The position numbers and the translations under genes were made by a program. 64,000 bases of DNA from Bacillota bacterium (lineage in GTDB: Bacteria; Bacillota; UBA4882; UBA8346), in the NCBI GenBank assembly GCA_023417475.1, contig JAEZFP010000062.1, positions 62,001-126,000 of the forward strand, given 5' to 3'. The first letter of the stretch is position 1. Each line of letters opens with the position of its first letter. The notes below the pieces were generated by a model that saw only the letters and a list, made by a program, of their open reading frames with translations, was not told where the DNA came from and ran no database searches. Below, in pieces: positions 51,863 through 60,502 of this stretch.

Positions 51863-52975
51863 TCAGTCCAGGAATTCAAGCTTTTTCAACCCTTCCCGGA
51901 AGGCTTTTAGGAAACGTTCATTTTGTTCCACGGTTCCAAAGGTAACCCGGAGGCAATGCGGTAATCCAAAAGAGTGGGTCGGGCGCACGATGATGCCGCT
52001 ATGAAGCAGGTGCTCATAAAGTTCGCGGCTGTCCCTGCCGCAATCGATCAGGATAAAATTGGCCTGGGTCGGCAAATAAGCGACGCCGAGCCGGTCCAGT
52101 TCCTCATAGAATTGGCGTTTCCCGTTCTGGACCAATTCTTTACTGAGCATCACATGGATCTTACTGTTCAGCGCGGCGATTCCGGCCGCTTGCGCCACCA
52201 GATTCACGTTGAAGGGGTCTTTCACCCGTAATGTCTTCGTGATGATTTCCGGAGCCGCCACCGCATAACCCAAGCGCAAGCCGGCGATGGCATGGATCTT
52301 CGAGAAGGTATGGTAAACGATCAAGTTGGAATAGCCTTGTTTTAACAACTCAATCCCGTTGGGAAAGTCCGGTTCGTCGGCAAAATCGGCATAAGCTTCA
52401 TCTAAAATGACGAAGATTTCCTTGGGAACCTGCTTTAGGAAACTCACCAGCTCCGCCCGGGCGATGGTTGTTCCGGTCGGATTATTGGGATTACAGATAA
52501 AAATAAATTTGGTCCGCCCGGTAATCGCCCGCAACATCGCCTGGAGATCGTGGCGATATCCGTCGCCTTTAACAAAAACCGGTTTGGCGCCCATTAATAA
52601 CGTGACAATCTCATACTGACTGAACGTAGGTTGGGGAATGATCACTTCATCGTCGGGGTTTAAGAAGGTTTCGGCCACGATCCGGTTCACGTCGTCCAGC
52701 CCGTTTCCCAGCAAGAGCTGTTCGGTGGCGATATCCAACTCCCGAGCCAAGACATCTTTTAAATAATAGTTATTGGCGTCCGGATATTGGGCAATCCGAT
52801 CCAGCGCATGCATGATGGCTTGACGCACTTCGTTGGAGGGACCTAACGGATTTTCATTGGACGCCATCTTGGTAACGCCGTTTAAGCCCAGTTCCCGCTC
52901 GACCTCTTCGATGGGTTTCCCCGGCACGTATTCGGGAATTTTTAAAATACAGTCGCGAAAAAAATTCTGACTCAT
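51863..52975 (-). CDS. hisC: Histidinol-phosphate / aromatic aminotransferase
   Basis: About 370 residues of the HisC type. LASNENPLGPS-like MASNENPLGPSNEV is near residue 40, LLLGNGLDDVNRIVAETFL follows, then FICNPNNPTGTTI, DEAYADFADE and the PLP lysine in YHTFSKIHAIAGLRLGYAV near residue 230. HisC proteins transaminate histidinol phosphate and often also prephenate or aromatic keto acids. Next to aroH, an aromatic role is likely. ATG 52975 (GGAG 8 nt upstream) is preferred over the overlapping GTG 52984. Confidence 0.88.
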   Translation of the reverse strand: MSQNFFRDCILKIPEYVPGKPIEEVERELGLNGVTKMASNENPLGPSNEVRQAIMHALDRIAQYPDANNYYLKDVLARELDIATEQLLLGNGLDDVNRIVAETFLNPDDEVIIPQPTFSQYEIVTLLMGAKPVFVKGDGYRHDLQAMLRAITGRTKFIFICNPNNPTGTTIARAELVSFLKQVPKEIFVILDEAYADFADEPDFPNGIELLKQGYSNLIVYHTFSKIHAIAGLRLGYAVAAPEIITKTLRVKDPFNVNLVAQAAGIAALNSKIHVMLSKELVQNGKRQFYEELDRLGVAYLPTQANFILIDCGRDSRELYEHLLHSGIIVRPTHSFGLPHCLRVTFGTVEQNERFLKAFREGLKKLEFLD

Positions 52976-52980
52976 ACCGA

Positions 52981-53358
52981 TCACTCCTCGTTCGCTCTGG
53001 TCAAATCCGGGCGTAATTTTACCGCGTTATGAAGGTAAACGGCACGAATCCCGTCTTTGGCAAGATCAGTGTAAAAGTGGAGCATCACCCGGATACAAAG
53101 CGGCAATGCCTGTTCTTTGGGAATCTCTTGCGCACAGATCAACGGCGTGTTCGCCAAACCCATTTCCCGGGCCGCCACGGCCGGAAACTCGCTGACAATG
53201 TCGGGGGTAACCGTAAAAATAATGCTGACAATCTGTTCCGGTTCGATTTGATTGACTGTGAAAAGTTCGCTTAATAACTCGCGGGTCGCCGCGACGATCA
53301 GACCCGGTTCATCCCGGACCACGGTAGTCGCACCCCGCACCGCCCACAAACAACTCAT
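52981..53358 (-). CDS. aroH: Chorismate mutase AroH
   Basis: A 125-residue monofunctional AroH-class mutase that turns chorismate into prephenate. Seen are the N-terminal WAVRGATTV with the catalytic Arg, TVTPDIVSEFPAVAAREMG and the active-site IRVMLHFYTD with Arg, as in B. subtilis AroH. It overlaps the HutP-like gene (TAATG) and is followed by hisC after 5 bp. It is the centre of a small three-gene operon. Confidence 0.93.
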   Translation of the reverse strand: MSCLWAVRGATTVVRDEPGLIVAATRELLSELFTVNQIEPEQIVSIIFTVTPDIVSEFPAVAAREMGLANTPLICAQEIPKEQALPLCIRVMLHFYTDLAKDGIRAVYLHNAVKLRPDLTRANEE

Positions 53359-53771
53359 TATAACACCGCCCGATGGCTTAATCCCACTGCAATTTCATCC
53401 AAATGGATCAACCCGATACTAAAAAACACGGCCACGCTCACGTGGTCGCCCTTGCGCGCAATTCCAACTTTACCGCCGATATTCAAGCCGATCGCTTTGA
53501 CCAAAACCTGGGTCACCGCTTCGTGGGTAGCGCCGGCGATCGCGCCTTCCTCGGCGTGGCAATCTTTGATTAACATTTCGCGTTTGGCCGCCACGACCGC
53601 CCGTTCCACAATGGTTTTAATAGCGGTGATCGCCTCGCCGCCGTAATCAACCGCGGCGGCGCGAATTTCCTGCCCGCGATAGACCTCTTTGAGCTGTTTC
53701 TCTTCCTCGCGCGAATTGGTCATCGCCATACACAATGCCGCTTTGGCAACCCCTCTGCTTCCAGTCTCCAT
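53358..53771 (-). CDS. HutP-family protein (RNA-binding antiterminator fold)
   Basis: A 137-residue protein whose C-terminal two thirds resemble HutP: AAVDYGGEAITAIKTIVERAVVAAKRE, HAEEGAIAGATHEAVTQVL, AIGLNIGGKVGIARKGDHV and VAVFFSIGLIHLDEIAVGLSH. B. subtilis HutP binds histidine and Mg2+ and then NAG-rich RNA to block a terminator. By hand alignment one metal His (in CHAEE) is kept and the next is Gly, so the ligand may differ. GGGAGG is 8 nt before ATG 53771. It is the first gene of the hutP-like - aroH - hisC operon. Confidence 0.78.
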   Translation of the reverse strand: METGSRGVAKAALCMAMTNSREEEKQLKEVYRGQEIRAAAVDYGGEAITAIKTIVERAVVAAKREMLIKDCHAEEGAIAGATHEAVTQVLVKAIGLNIGGKVGIARKGDHVSVAVFFSIGLIHLDEIAVGLSHRAVL

Positions 53772-53780
53772 CCTCTTCGC

Positions 53781-53879
53781 CTCCCGGCCTCAAAACTCAA
53801 CATATTAAAAAAGCACCCGTTCGAGTGCTTAAGGGCGGTTATCAACCTGATTCGATGTTCGGACAACCCATAAATTATA
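53781..53879 (-). promoter_or_regulatory. Leader with terminator and NAG triplets before the HutP-like gene
   Basis: A TATAAT on the minus strand (53874-53879) precedes a leader holding an intrinsic terminator (AAGCAC 53811-53816 with GTGCTT 53825-53830, then T6). Directly after the T run come GAG triplets at 53796-53798, 53789-53791 and 53781-53783, separated by 4 and 5 nt and overlapping the ribosome site. The terminator could instead just end the small gene at 53914. The antitermination reading is inference. Confidence 0.4.
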
Positions 53880-53913
53880 ATAAATTTACCATAATTTCGT
53901 TCGCTTTGACAAG

Positions 53914-54123
53914 TCATTTCGTTCCTAAACTTTTGTAAACCTTCGGAACGATTCCCTCCAACCGCTCCGCCATCACCACCCGTTGCCGGAACCAATCGTG
54001 CAGCAATAACCATTGGATTGCCAAGAGGGTTGCGATTAACCCAATCATTAGCCGGAATAACAAACGTTCCCGCAGTTGAATCCGGAAAAACAATCGTTCG
54101 TACCACCGATATTTTGACGCCAA
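53914..54123 (-). CDS. Unknown small membrane protein
   Basis: 69 residues with one or two hydrophobic helices (LLFRLMIGLIATLLAIQWLLL), a basic N-terminus and an amphipathic tail. Not recognised with confidence. It vaguely resembles YpfB-like (DUF5359) proteins, which occur near similar gene sets. The start is TTG with GGAGG 9 nt upstream. A terminator lies downstream at 53811. It is 42 bp after the BaiN-type gene and probably co-transcribed with it. Confidence 0.6.
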   Translation of the reverse strand: MASKYRWYERLFFRIQLRERLLFRLMIGLIATLLAIQWLLLHDWFRQRVVMAERLEGIVPKVYKSLGTK

Positions 54124-54165
54124 TTCCCATCGCCTCCAGGGGTATTATCCCCGGTAAGTTTTGGA

Positions 54166-55422
54166 TTAATGTATGGATAACGCGGCCGCCGCCGTACCGG
54201 CTAAAAAGCCGGTTGAAAAAGCGATCTGCAAGTTAAACCCGCCGGTATACGCATCGACATCCAATACTTCACCGGCAAAGTAGAGACCGGGTTGCAACTT
54301 TGATTCCATCGTCTTGGGATTGACCTCTTTGACATTCACGCCGCCTGCAGTGACAATCGCTTCCTTGATCGGGCGCGGTTGACTGACGGTCAACTGAAAT
54401 TGCTTAAAGAGCCGCACCAGTTCCAAACGTTCCTCCCGGGTGATTTGATGAACCGCTTTGTTGGGATCAATGCCCGACAAACGGATCATCACCGGAATCA
54501 GTTTCTGCGGCAGCAGGTCATCCAAGGCGTTTTTATAGAGCTTATTAACATATTTGGCGAAGTCGCGTTGGATTCTTAGGTCCAAATCGGCAGCGGAGAG
54601 CGCCGGTTTTAAATCAATCGAGATCACCGCCGAGTTGGGGTCGTCCATCACTACCTGCGCAATCTGCCGGCTGAGACTTAAGATAATCGGACCGGAAACG
54701 CCAAAGCCGGTAAAGAGCATCTCGCCGAATTCCGATTCCAATTGTTTCCCCCGGTAGTAACTGTGAACCCGGACATTGGTAAGGGATAATCCTTCCAATT
54801 CTTTGACCCAGGGTTCCCGGGTCTCTAGCGGAATCAGCGCCGGCCGGAGCTTGGTGACGGAATGTCCGGCTTGTTGGGCTAAGCGATACCCGTCGCCGGT
54901 GCTGCCGGTGCCGGGATAGGATGCGCCTCCGGTGGCTACAATTACCGCCATGGCATGATGCTCGCGACCGTCTTCCAAACGGACCCCTTGAACCCGCCCG
55001 TCGGCGATCACCAAATCGGCGACCCGGGCCTCGGTGAGCACCCGCACTCCCAACTGGTTCAACTTGTGATTCAGCGCATCAACAATCTCCCGGGCCTGAT
55101 CGGATACGGGGAAAACGCGTTTGCCCCGTTCCACCTTGAGCGGAACGCCAAGTTCATCCCGGAAATAATCCATCACATCCTGGGTGCTGAAGCGTTGAAA
55201 CGCTCCGTATAAAAATCGCCCATTGCCGGGAGTATTGGCGACCAACTCGTTCAATTCGGACTGATTGGTGACATTACAGCGGCCACCGCCGGTAATCGCC
55301 AATTTGCGCCCGATGCTCCGGTTGCGTTCGATCAATAATACTTTTGCGCCATCCCTGGCAGCAATAAGAGCCGCCATCACTCCGGCGGCCCCCGCGCCAA
55401 CTATAATTACTGCGGCATTCAT
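54166..55422 (-). CDS. BaiN/HI0933-type NAD(P)/FAD-dependent oxidoreductase
   Basis: About 418 residues. The FAD-binding VIIVGAGAAGVMAALIAARDG starts at once, then IGRKLAITGGGRCNVTN, GASYPGTGSTGDGYRLAQQAG near residue 160, and VTAGGVNVKEVNPKTMES followed by LYFAGEVLDVDAYTGGFNLQIAFSTG near the end. Members include BaiN, but most have no known substrate. ATG 55422 begins the dinucleotide fold. A longer frame to 55515 runs into the tandem repeat and is rejected. Confidence 0.87.
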   Translation of the reverse strand: MNAAVIIVGAGAAGVMAALIAARDGAKVLLIERNRSIGRKLAITGGGRCNVTNQSELNELVANTPGNGRFLYGAFQRFSTQDVMDYFRDELGVPLKVERGKRVFPVSDQAREIVDALNHKLNQLGVRVLTEARVADLVIADGRVQGVRLEDGREHHAMAVIVATGGASYPGTGSTGDGYRLAQQAGHSVTKLRPALIPLETREPWVKELEGLSLTNVRVHSYYRGKQLESEFGEMLFTGFGVSGPIILSLSRQIAQVVMDDPNSAVISIDLKPALSAADLDLRIQRDFAKYVNKLYKNALDDLLPQKLIPVMIRLSGIDPNKAVHQITREERLELVRLFKQFQLTVSQPRPIKEAIVTAGGVNVKEVNPKTMESKLQPGLYFAGEVLDVDAYTGGFNLQIAFSTGFLAGTAAAALSIH

Positions 55423-55460
55423 CCGTTTTGAGTACCATCCTTTTCTACCGGTGTCGTTGA

Positions 55461-55660
55461 TTATGATATTACCAATTTTCTTGTTTGTTTGAAAAATGGC
55501 AATACGTAATTTCATTCATTATGATATTACCAATTTTCTTTGCTGTTTTAAAAATTGGTAATGTATATTGCGCATTTATTATGATATTACCAATTTTCTT
55601 TGCTGTTTAAAAATTGGTAATATATATTGCGTATTCCTTATGATATTACCAATTTTCTTT
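55461..55660. repeat. About 59-bp tandem repeat with internal palindrome, 3.4 copies
   Basis: TTATGATATTACCAATTTTC starts at 55461, 55519, 55579 and 55638 (spacing 58, 60, 59). Each complete unit contains ATTACCAATTTT and the inverted AAAATTGGTAAT about 15 nt later, so each folds into a hairpin. The last copy encodes the final residues (KLVIS) and stop of the patatin-like protein. The array fills the space between that gene and the BaiN-type gene. Confidence 0.93.
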
Positions 55661-56444
55661 GCTGAAAATCGTCAATTTGGGTTTCGAGGCGCGGCAAGAT
55701 TTTTAGCGCCGCTTCCCGACCGAGCTGAACGCATTCTTTGGCCCGTTGAAAATTGAGGGTGCCGATATTGCCGAGATTGGGCACGATAACCAAATCGGCC
55801 AGCCCCATTTGGTTTTGGTCCAAACGGTTGCCCATAATATCCATGACTTTGGACATCACGTCAAATAAGGTATTGACTTGATGTTGGGTATGGTCGAACC
55901 CGACGTTGACCGCCACGATGATATCGCCTTGCATTTGTTGAGCCACCCGGACCGGCACACCGGCCACCACCGCTCCGTCGACCAATATTTTCCCGCAGAG
56001 TTCGACTGGGTTAAACACACCCGGAATTGAGATACTGGCCCGGATGGCCGGCGCTAAAGGACCGTTTTTAAAGATGACTTCTTCGCCGCGCATTAAATCA
56101 GTTGCGACCGCCCAATAACCAATCGGAAGTTCCTCAAATTTTTTCCCTTTGGTAAGCAAGTCGATCACCGTTTGCACTTTGACGCCGTCGATCAAACCCA
56201 ACCTTGGCAAGCGCAGGTCGATCAGGTCTTCCCAACCTAAGTATTCGACCAATTGGGCTAGATAATAAAGATCGGTGCCCACGGCGTACGTGGCGCCGAT
56301 TAACGCGCCCATACTGGTGCCGACGATTCCGTCGATGACGATTCCCGCCTCCGCCAGCACTTGCAACACCCCGATGTGCGCAAACCCGCGCGCCCCGCCG
56401 CCGCCGAGCGCCAATACAATCTTTGGTTTCTCAGCAGTTGTCAT
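55638..56444 (-). CDS. Patatin-like phospholipase family protein
   Basis: A protein of 268 residues with the patatin plan: ALGGGGARGFAHIGVLQVL (oxyanion loop), the nucleophile Ser in IVGTSMGALIGATYA near residue 45, and the catalytic Asp in ILVDGAVVAGVPV near residue 165. It probably acts on membrane lipids, as in the RssA/YchK group. ATG 56444 has GGAGG 8 nt upstream. Its last five codons and stop lie inside a tandem repeat, so the C-terminus may have been rewritten by repeat growth. Confidence 0.9.
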   Translation of the reverse strand: MTTAEKPKIVLALGGGGARGFAHIGVLQVLAEAGIVIDGIVGTSMGALIGATYAVGTDLYYLAQLVEYLGWEDLIDLRLPRLGLIDGVKVQTVIDLLTKGKKFEELPIGYWAVATDLMRGEEVIFKNGPLAPAIRASISIPGVFNPVELCGKILVDGAVVAGVPVRVAQQMQGDIIVAVNVGFDHTQHQVNTLFDVMSKVMDIMGNRLDQNQMGLADLVIVPNLGNIGTLNFQRAKECVQLGREAALKILPRLETQIDDFQQRKLVIS

Positions 56445-56680
56445 CAAACATTCCTCCCAGAGCGATCGGGATTTTCGTGTGATTGACGTTAAATCTGCCG
56501 TCCCGTTTATCCTTTAGTCTATTCCGCCGTCCCGTAAGCAGTTCGGCGCTTGAAATTTTCCCTTTTTCCATCAACTCGTGTAACCCGATTCAACCCGGAC
56601 ACTTTGAAACATCTCAATGATTTTCGAGTAAAATCAGGATTTTCCTTCTCTCAATATTCGAGCGGCGCAAACTTGGTAAA

Positions 56681-56705
56681 AAAAATATGGGGTTTCCCCC
56701 ATATT
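56681..56705 (-). terminator. Terminator of lonB
   Basis: AATATGGGG (56684-56692) and CCCCATATT (56697-56705) stem, followed on the minus strand by eight T. The stem includes the lonB stop codon. Confidence 0.85.
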
Positions 56706-58395
56706 ACGCCGTAATCAATTGCTCGTTGGTGATCAACGGTTCGTTGCTGATGATCCGGACCGGCGGCGCCTCGATGGCGGGTTTGAAAAGCGCTAGGCTG
56801 ATCACTTCTTCAATCCGCTCGACGGGAATGATCTGAATTCCGGTCTCTTCATCAAACATCTCTTGCCAATTTTCTTTGGGGATGATGACGCGCTTGGCGC
56901 CGGCTTCTTTGGCGGCGGCGATTTTCGGAACCACCCCGCCGATCGGCATTACGCCACCGCGAATCGAGATCTCGCCGGTCATGGCGATTTCATTGTCAAC
57001 CGCTTGGCCGGTCAGCGCCGAATAGATTGCCGTCGCCAGCGTGATACCGGCCGACGGTCCGTCAATCGGAACCCCGCCCGGGAAATTTATATGAATATCA
57101 TAGTCGGCGGGATTGGCGTCCAGGAACTTGCGAATCACGGTTAAAACATTCTCCACCGAACCCAAGGCCATGCTTTTGCGGCGGATGGTCCGTCCGGCTT
57201 GTCCCATTTCTTCCTGATCCACTACTCCGGTTGTGGTAATCTTGCCTTGGCCGGGCTCGGCCGGGATCGCCGAAACTTCCACCTGAATCACGGAGCCCAT
57301 ATTCGGACCAAACACCGCCAAACCATTGACGTATCCCACCTGCGGCTGAAGCGGAACTTTCACATTGGGCCGCGGCGAATATTGTCCGCTTTGAATGACC
57401 CATTCGACATCCTTCACTACGATCTTTTTACGGTTTTCGGTCACCGCGAGTCCCGCGGTGATCTGGATTAAATTCACCGCGTCGCGGCCGTTGGTTGCGT
57501 ATTTCGTAATAATTCCCATGACACCCGGTTCCAGGTCAAATGCTATTTTGCGAGCGGCGTTTCCGGCAATCTTCTCCACATCATGGGGGGTTAAGGGTTG
57601 AAAAAAGATCTCGACGCACCGGGAACGGATCGCCGGCGGAATCTCCTCCGGGGTCCGGGTGGTTGCCCCCACCAAACGAAAATCAGCCGGAAGGCCATTT
57701 TGAAAAATATCGTGGATATGACTGGGAATATTGACATCCTCTGAACTGTAGTAAGCGCTCTCCAGGAATACCTTTCGATCTTCCAGTACTTTCAGCAGTT
57801 TATTCATTTGAATGGGATGCAACTCCCCGATCTCGTCAATGAATAATATTCCACCATGAGCTTTGGTGACGGCTCCCGGTTTGGGTTGGGGAATGCCCGC
57901 GATTCCCAACGGTCCGGCGCCTTGATAAATCGGATCGTGAACCGATCCGATCAGCGGATCGGCAATACCCCGGTCGTCAAAACGGGCCGTAGTGGCGTCA
58001 ATCTCGACAAACTTGGCATTCTCCTTGAAGGGTGACAAGGGTTGCCGTTTGGCCTCCTCCAATACCACTCTGGCCGCCGCCGTTTTACCGATGCCCGGCG
58101 GGCCATATAACAAAACATGTTGGGGGTTGGGTCCGCACAACGAAGCTCGTAACGCCTTTAATCCGTCGTCTTGGCCGATGATCTCTTCAAAACTTGACGG
58201 CCGGGTCTTTTCCGAAAGCGGTTCTGTCAACGAGATCCGCCGTAACCGCTGCAACTTCTCCATCTCTTTGCGGGATTCACGATCAACGGCCACTTTGTTG
58301 CCTTGTTGCGAGCGGAGTAAGTTCCAAAAATAGAGACCAATTACAATCGCAAAAAACAGGTTGATCAAACCAATTACATTCGCTACAACCTCCAT
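56704..58395 (-). CDS. lonB: ATP-dependent protease LonB (sporulation type)
   Basis: About 563 residues. An N-terminal membrane helix (VIGLINLFFAIVIGLYFW) is followed by an AAA+ module (Walker A LLYGPPGIGKTAAARVVL, Walker B ILFIDEIGELH, RLVGATTRTPEEIPPA) and a C-terminal Lon protease domain with the Ser in GGVPIDGPSAGITLATA and the Lys in GAKRVIIPKEN. The short form anchored in the membrane matches LonB of spore formers, which degrades regulators in the forespore. ATG 58395 has AAAGGAG 8 nt upstream. It follows clpX. Confidence 0.95.
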   Translation of the reverse strand: MEVVANVIGLINLFFAIVIGLYFWNLLRSQQGNKVAVDRESRKEMEKLQRLRRISLTEPLSEKTRPSSFEEIIGQDDGLKALRASLCGPNPQHVLLYGPPGIGKTAAARVVLEEAKRQPLSPFKENAKFVEIDATTARFDDRGIADPLIGSVHDPIYQGAGPLGIAGIPQPKPGAVTKAHGGILFIDEIGELHPIQMNKLLKVLEDRKVFLESAYYSSEDVNIPSHIHDIFQNGLPADFRLVGATTRTPEEIPPAIRSRCVEIFFQPLTPHDVEKIAGNAARKIAFDLEPGVMGIITKYATNGRDAVNLIQITAGLAVTENRKKIVVKDVEWVIQSGQYSPRPNVKVPLQPQVGYVNGLAVFGPNMGSVIQVEVSAIPAEPGQGKITTTGVVDQEEMGQAGRTIRRKSMALGSVENVLTVIRKFLDANPADYDIHINFPGGVPIDGPSAGITLATAIYSALTGQAVDNEIAMTGEISIRGGVMPIGGVVPKIAAAKEAGAKRVIIPKENWQEMFDEETGIQIIPVERIEEVISLALFKPAIEAPPVRIISNEPLITNEQLITA

Positions 58396-58499
58396 ATCGA
58401 TGACTCCTTTCACTGGAAATCATGATTAGTATCTACCCAAGCCCATGAATTTAAACTCCAAAGCCGAAAACTTTTTCACCTTACGAGTTGATATTTGAT

Positions 58500-58531
58500 C
58501 AAAAAAACCGGCGGAGATTCCCCCGCCGGTT
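58500..58531 (-). terminator. Terminator of clpX
   Basis: AACCGGCGG and CCGCCGGTT stem (58506-58531), followed on the minus strand by seven T. It lies between clpX and lonB. Confidence 0.85.
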
Positions 58532-58540
58532 GCCAGTCGT

Positions 58541-59803
58541 TTAAGCTGTCTCTTCCTTCTTTTTCTTCCGGGTTTCGGCCATCATCAAGATCGCTTCACC
58601 CTTCTCCTCGACCATGCTTTTGGTGATCAGACAACGTTTGACATCGGACCGCGAAGGCAGGTCGTACATGAGATCAAGAGTTAACTTTTCAATGATCGCC
58701 CGCAAGCCGCGCGCTCCGGTATTGCGTTTGATCGCCATCTGCGCGATCAGGCTCAACGCCTCCGGCTCAAAAGTCAACTCAATATTATCGAGTTCAAACA
58801 GTTTTTGGAACTGTTTCACCAAAGCGTTTTTAGGTTCGGTCAAAATTTGAATTAAAGCGCTTTCGTCCAAAGCGTCAAGGGTAACCACAATCGGCAACCG
58901 CCCGACAAACTCCGGAATCAGACCAAACTTCAACAAATCTTCCGGCATGATTTGCCGCAGTAATTCCCCCACCTGTTTTTCGACTTTCGTTTTGATTTCG
59001 GCGCCGAAACCAAGGGTCTTTTTGCCGCTGCGGTTCTCAATGATCTTTTCGATTCCGTCAAACGCGCCGCCGCAAATAAACAGGATGTTGGTGGTATCAA
59101 TCTGGATAAATTCCTGATGCGGATGTTTCCGTCCGCCCTGCGGTGGAACAGAAGCAGTAGTTCCTTCAAGAATTTTTAATAACGCCTGTTGAACTCCTTC
59201 ACCGGAGACATCCCGGGTAATGGAGGGATTTTCGGACTTCCGGGCAATCTTATCGACTTCGTCGATATAGATAATCCCTTTCTCCGCCCGTTCAACATCA
59301 TAATCAGCCGCTTGAATCAGCTTTAACAGGATATTTTCGACATCCTCGCCAACGTAACCGGCTTCCGTGAGCGAAGTGGCGTCGGCAATGGCAAAAGGCA
59401 CGTTGAGGATTTTGGCAAGGGTTTGCGCCAGTAAGGTTTTGCCGCAACCGGTCGGCCCTAAGAGCAAGATATTACTCTTTTGCAGCTCGACATCTTCAAA
59501 ACGTTCCTCGGAATTGATCCGTTTATAATGGTTATAAACGGCAACCGCCAAGGTTTTTTTGGCATCATCCTGACCAATCACATATTGATCAAGGATCTCC
59601 TTGATCTCTTTGGGTTTGGGATTATTGACAAGATCTAAACCGCCTTCTTCGTTTAGCTCTTCATCAATGATCTCATTGCAAAGTTCGATGCACTCATCAC
59701 AGATATAGACGCCGGGACCTGCAATAAGCTTTTTAACCTGTTCTTGGGCTTTACCGCAAAATGAGCATTTCAACTGACCTTTTTCATCTCCAAATTTCAG
59801 CAT
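58541..59803 (-). CDS. clpX: ATP-dependent Clp protease ATP-binding subunit ClpX
   Basis: A 420-residue AAA+ unfoldase. It has the zinc-binding domain CSFCGKAQEQV and CDECIELC, Walker A LLLGPTGCGKTLLAQTLA, Walker B IIYIDEVDKIA, the pore loop GYVGEDVENILL, the IGF-like LGFGAEI loop that docks ClpP, and RNTGARGLRAIIE. It feeds SsrA-tagged and regulatory substrates to ClpP. ATG 59803 has GAGGTG upstream and gives the usual MLKFGDEKG start. It lies 57 bp after clpP. Confidence 0.97.
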   Translation of the reverse strand: MLKFGDEKGQLKCSFCGKAQEQVKKLIAGPGVYICDECIELCNEIIDEELNEEGGLDLVNNPKPKEIKEILDQYVIGQDDAKKTLAVAVYNHYKRINSEERFEDVELQKSNILLLGPTGCGKTLLAQTLAKILNVPFAIADATSLTEAGYVGEDVENILLKLIQAADYDVERAEKGIIYIDEVDKIARKSENPSITRDVSGEGVQQALLKILEGTTASVPPQGGRKHPHQEFIQIDTTNILFICGGAFDGIEKIIENRSGKKTLGFGAEIKTKVEKQVGELLRQIMPEDLLKFGLIPEFVGRLPIVVTLDALDESALIQILTEPKNALVKQFQKLFELDNIELTFEPEALSLIAQMAIKRNTGARGLRAIIEKLTLDLMYDLPSRSDVKRCLITKSMVEEKGEAILMMAETRKKKKEETA

Positions 59804-59860
59804 CTTGTCACCTCGTTTCGGAATCAATCGGTTCCTAATGAAGGTACTGTTAGGTCCCTT

Positions 59861-60445
59861 TTATTTCTTTTTAATAAAGATCTCGTCAATGATACCATAA
59901 TCTTTGGCTTCATTGGCTGACATCCAGTAATTGCGGTCCACATCGCGTTCGATCTTTTCTAACGGTTGACCGGTATGTTGGACCAGGATATGATTGCCGA
60001 TTTCCCGCAAACGCAAAATCTCGCGGGCTTGAATATCGATATCGATCGCTTGACCTTCCGCGCCGCCATGCGGCTGATGAATCATCACCCGCGAATTGGG
60101 AAGGGCAAACCGTTTTCCTTTGGCCCCGGCCGCCAGGAGCAACGCCGCCATGCTGGCGGCAATACCCATGCAAACCGTAGCGACTTGGGGACGGATTAAC
60201 TGAATGGTGTCATAAATTGCCAACCCCGAATACACTACACCCCCAGGACTGTTAAGGTAGATCACAATATCCTTATCCGGATCCTCGCACTCCAAAAAGA
60301 GCAGTTGCGCAATGACCAGATTGGCCATATTGTCATCAATCGGCCCGCCGATAAAGACAATCCGTTCTTTGAGCAATCGGGAAAAGATATCATACGAACG
60401 CTCGCCTCGGTTTGTTTGTTCAACGACAATTGGAACTAGATTCAT
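59861..60445 (-). CDS. clpP: ATP-dependent Clp protease proteolytic subunit ClpP
   Basis: A 194-residue serine protease. The catalytic Ser is in MGIAASMAALLLAAG (about residue 97), His in SRVMIHQPHGG and Asp in ERDVDRNYWMS. YLNSPGGVVYSGLAIYD is the oxyanion strand. Fourteen subunits form the degradation chamber used by ClpX. ATG 60445 has GGAGG 8 nt upstream. An in-frame extension of 13 codons carries that site and is rejected. It lies 57 bp after tig. Confidence 0.97.
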   Translation of the reverse strand: MNLVPIVVEQTNRGERSYDIFSRLLKERIVFIGGPIDDNMANLVIAQLLFLECEDPDKDIVIYLNSPGGVVYSGLAIYDTIQLIRPQVATVCMGIAASMAALLLAAGAKGKRFALPNSRVMIHQPHGGAEGQAIDIDIQAREILRLREIGNHILVQHTGQPLEKIERDVDRNYWMSANEAKDYGIIDEIFIKKK

Positions 60446-60502
60446 GAGAAATTCCTCCCGGAAACTTTGAGATTCTCGCCGCAAAAATCACGCAGCTGTT
60501 AA

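Noticed and set aside
53720..54130. A 136-codon minus-strand frame covering the HutP-like gene start
   Set aside because: It overlaps the leader, the terminator and the small membrane protein gene in another frame and has no family match.
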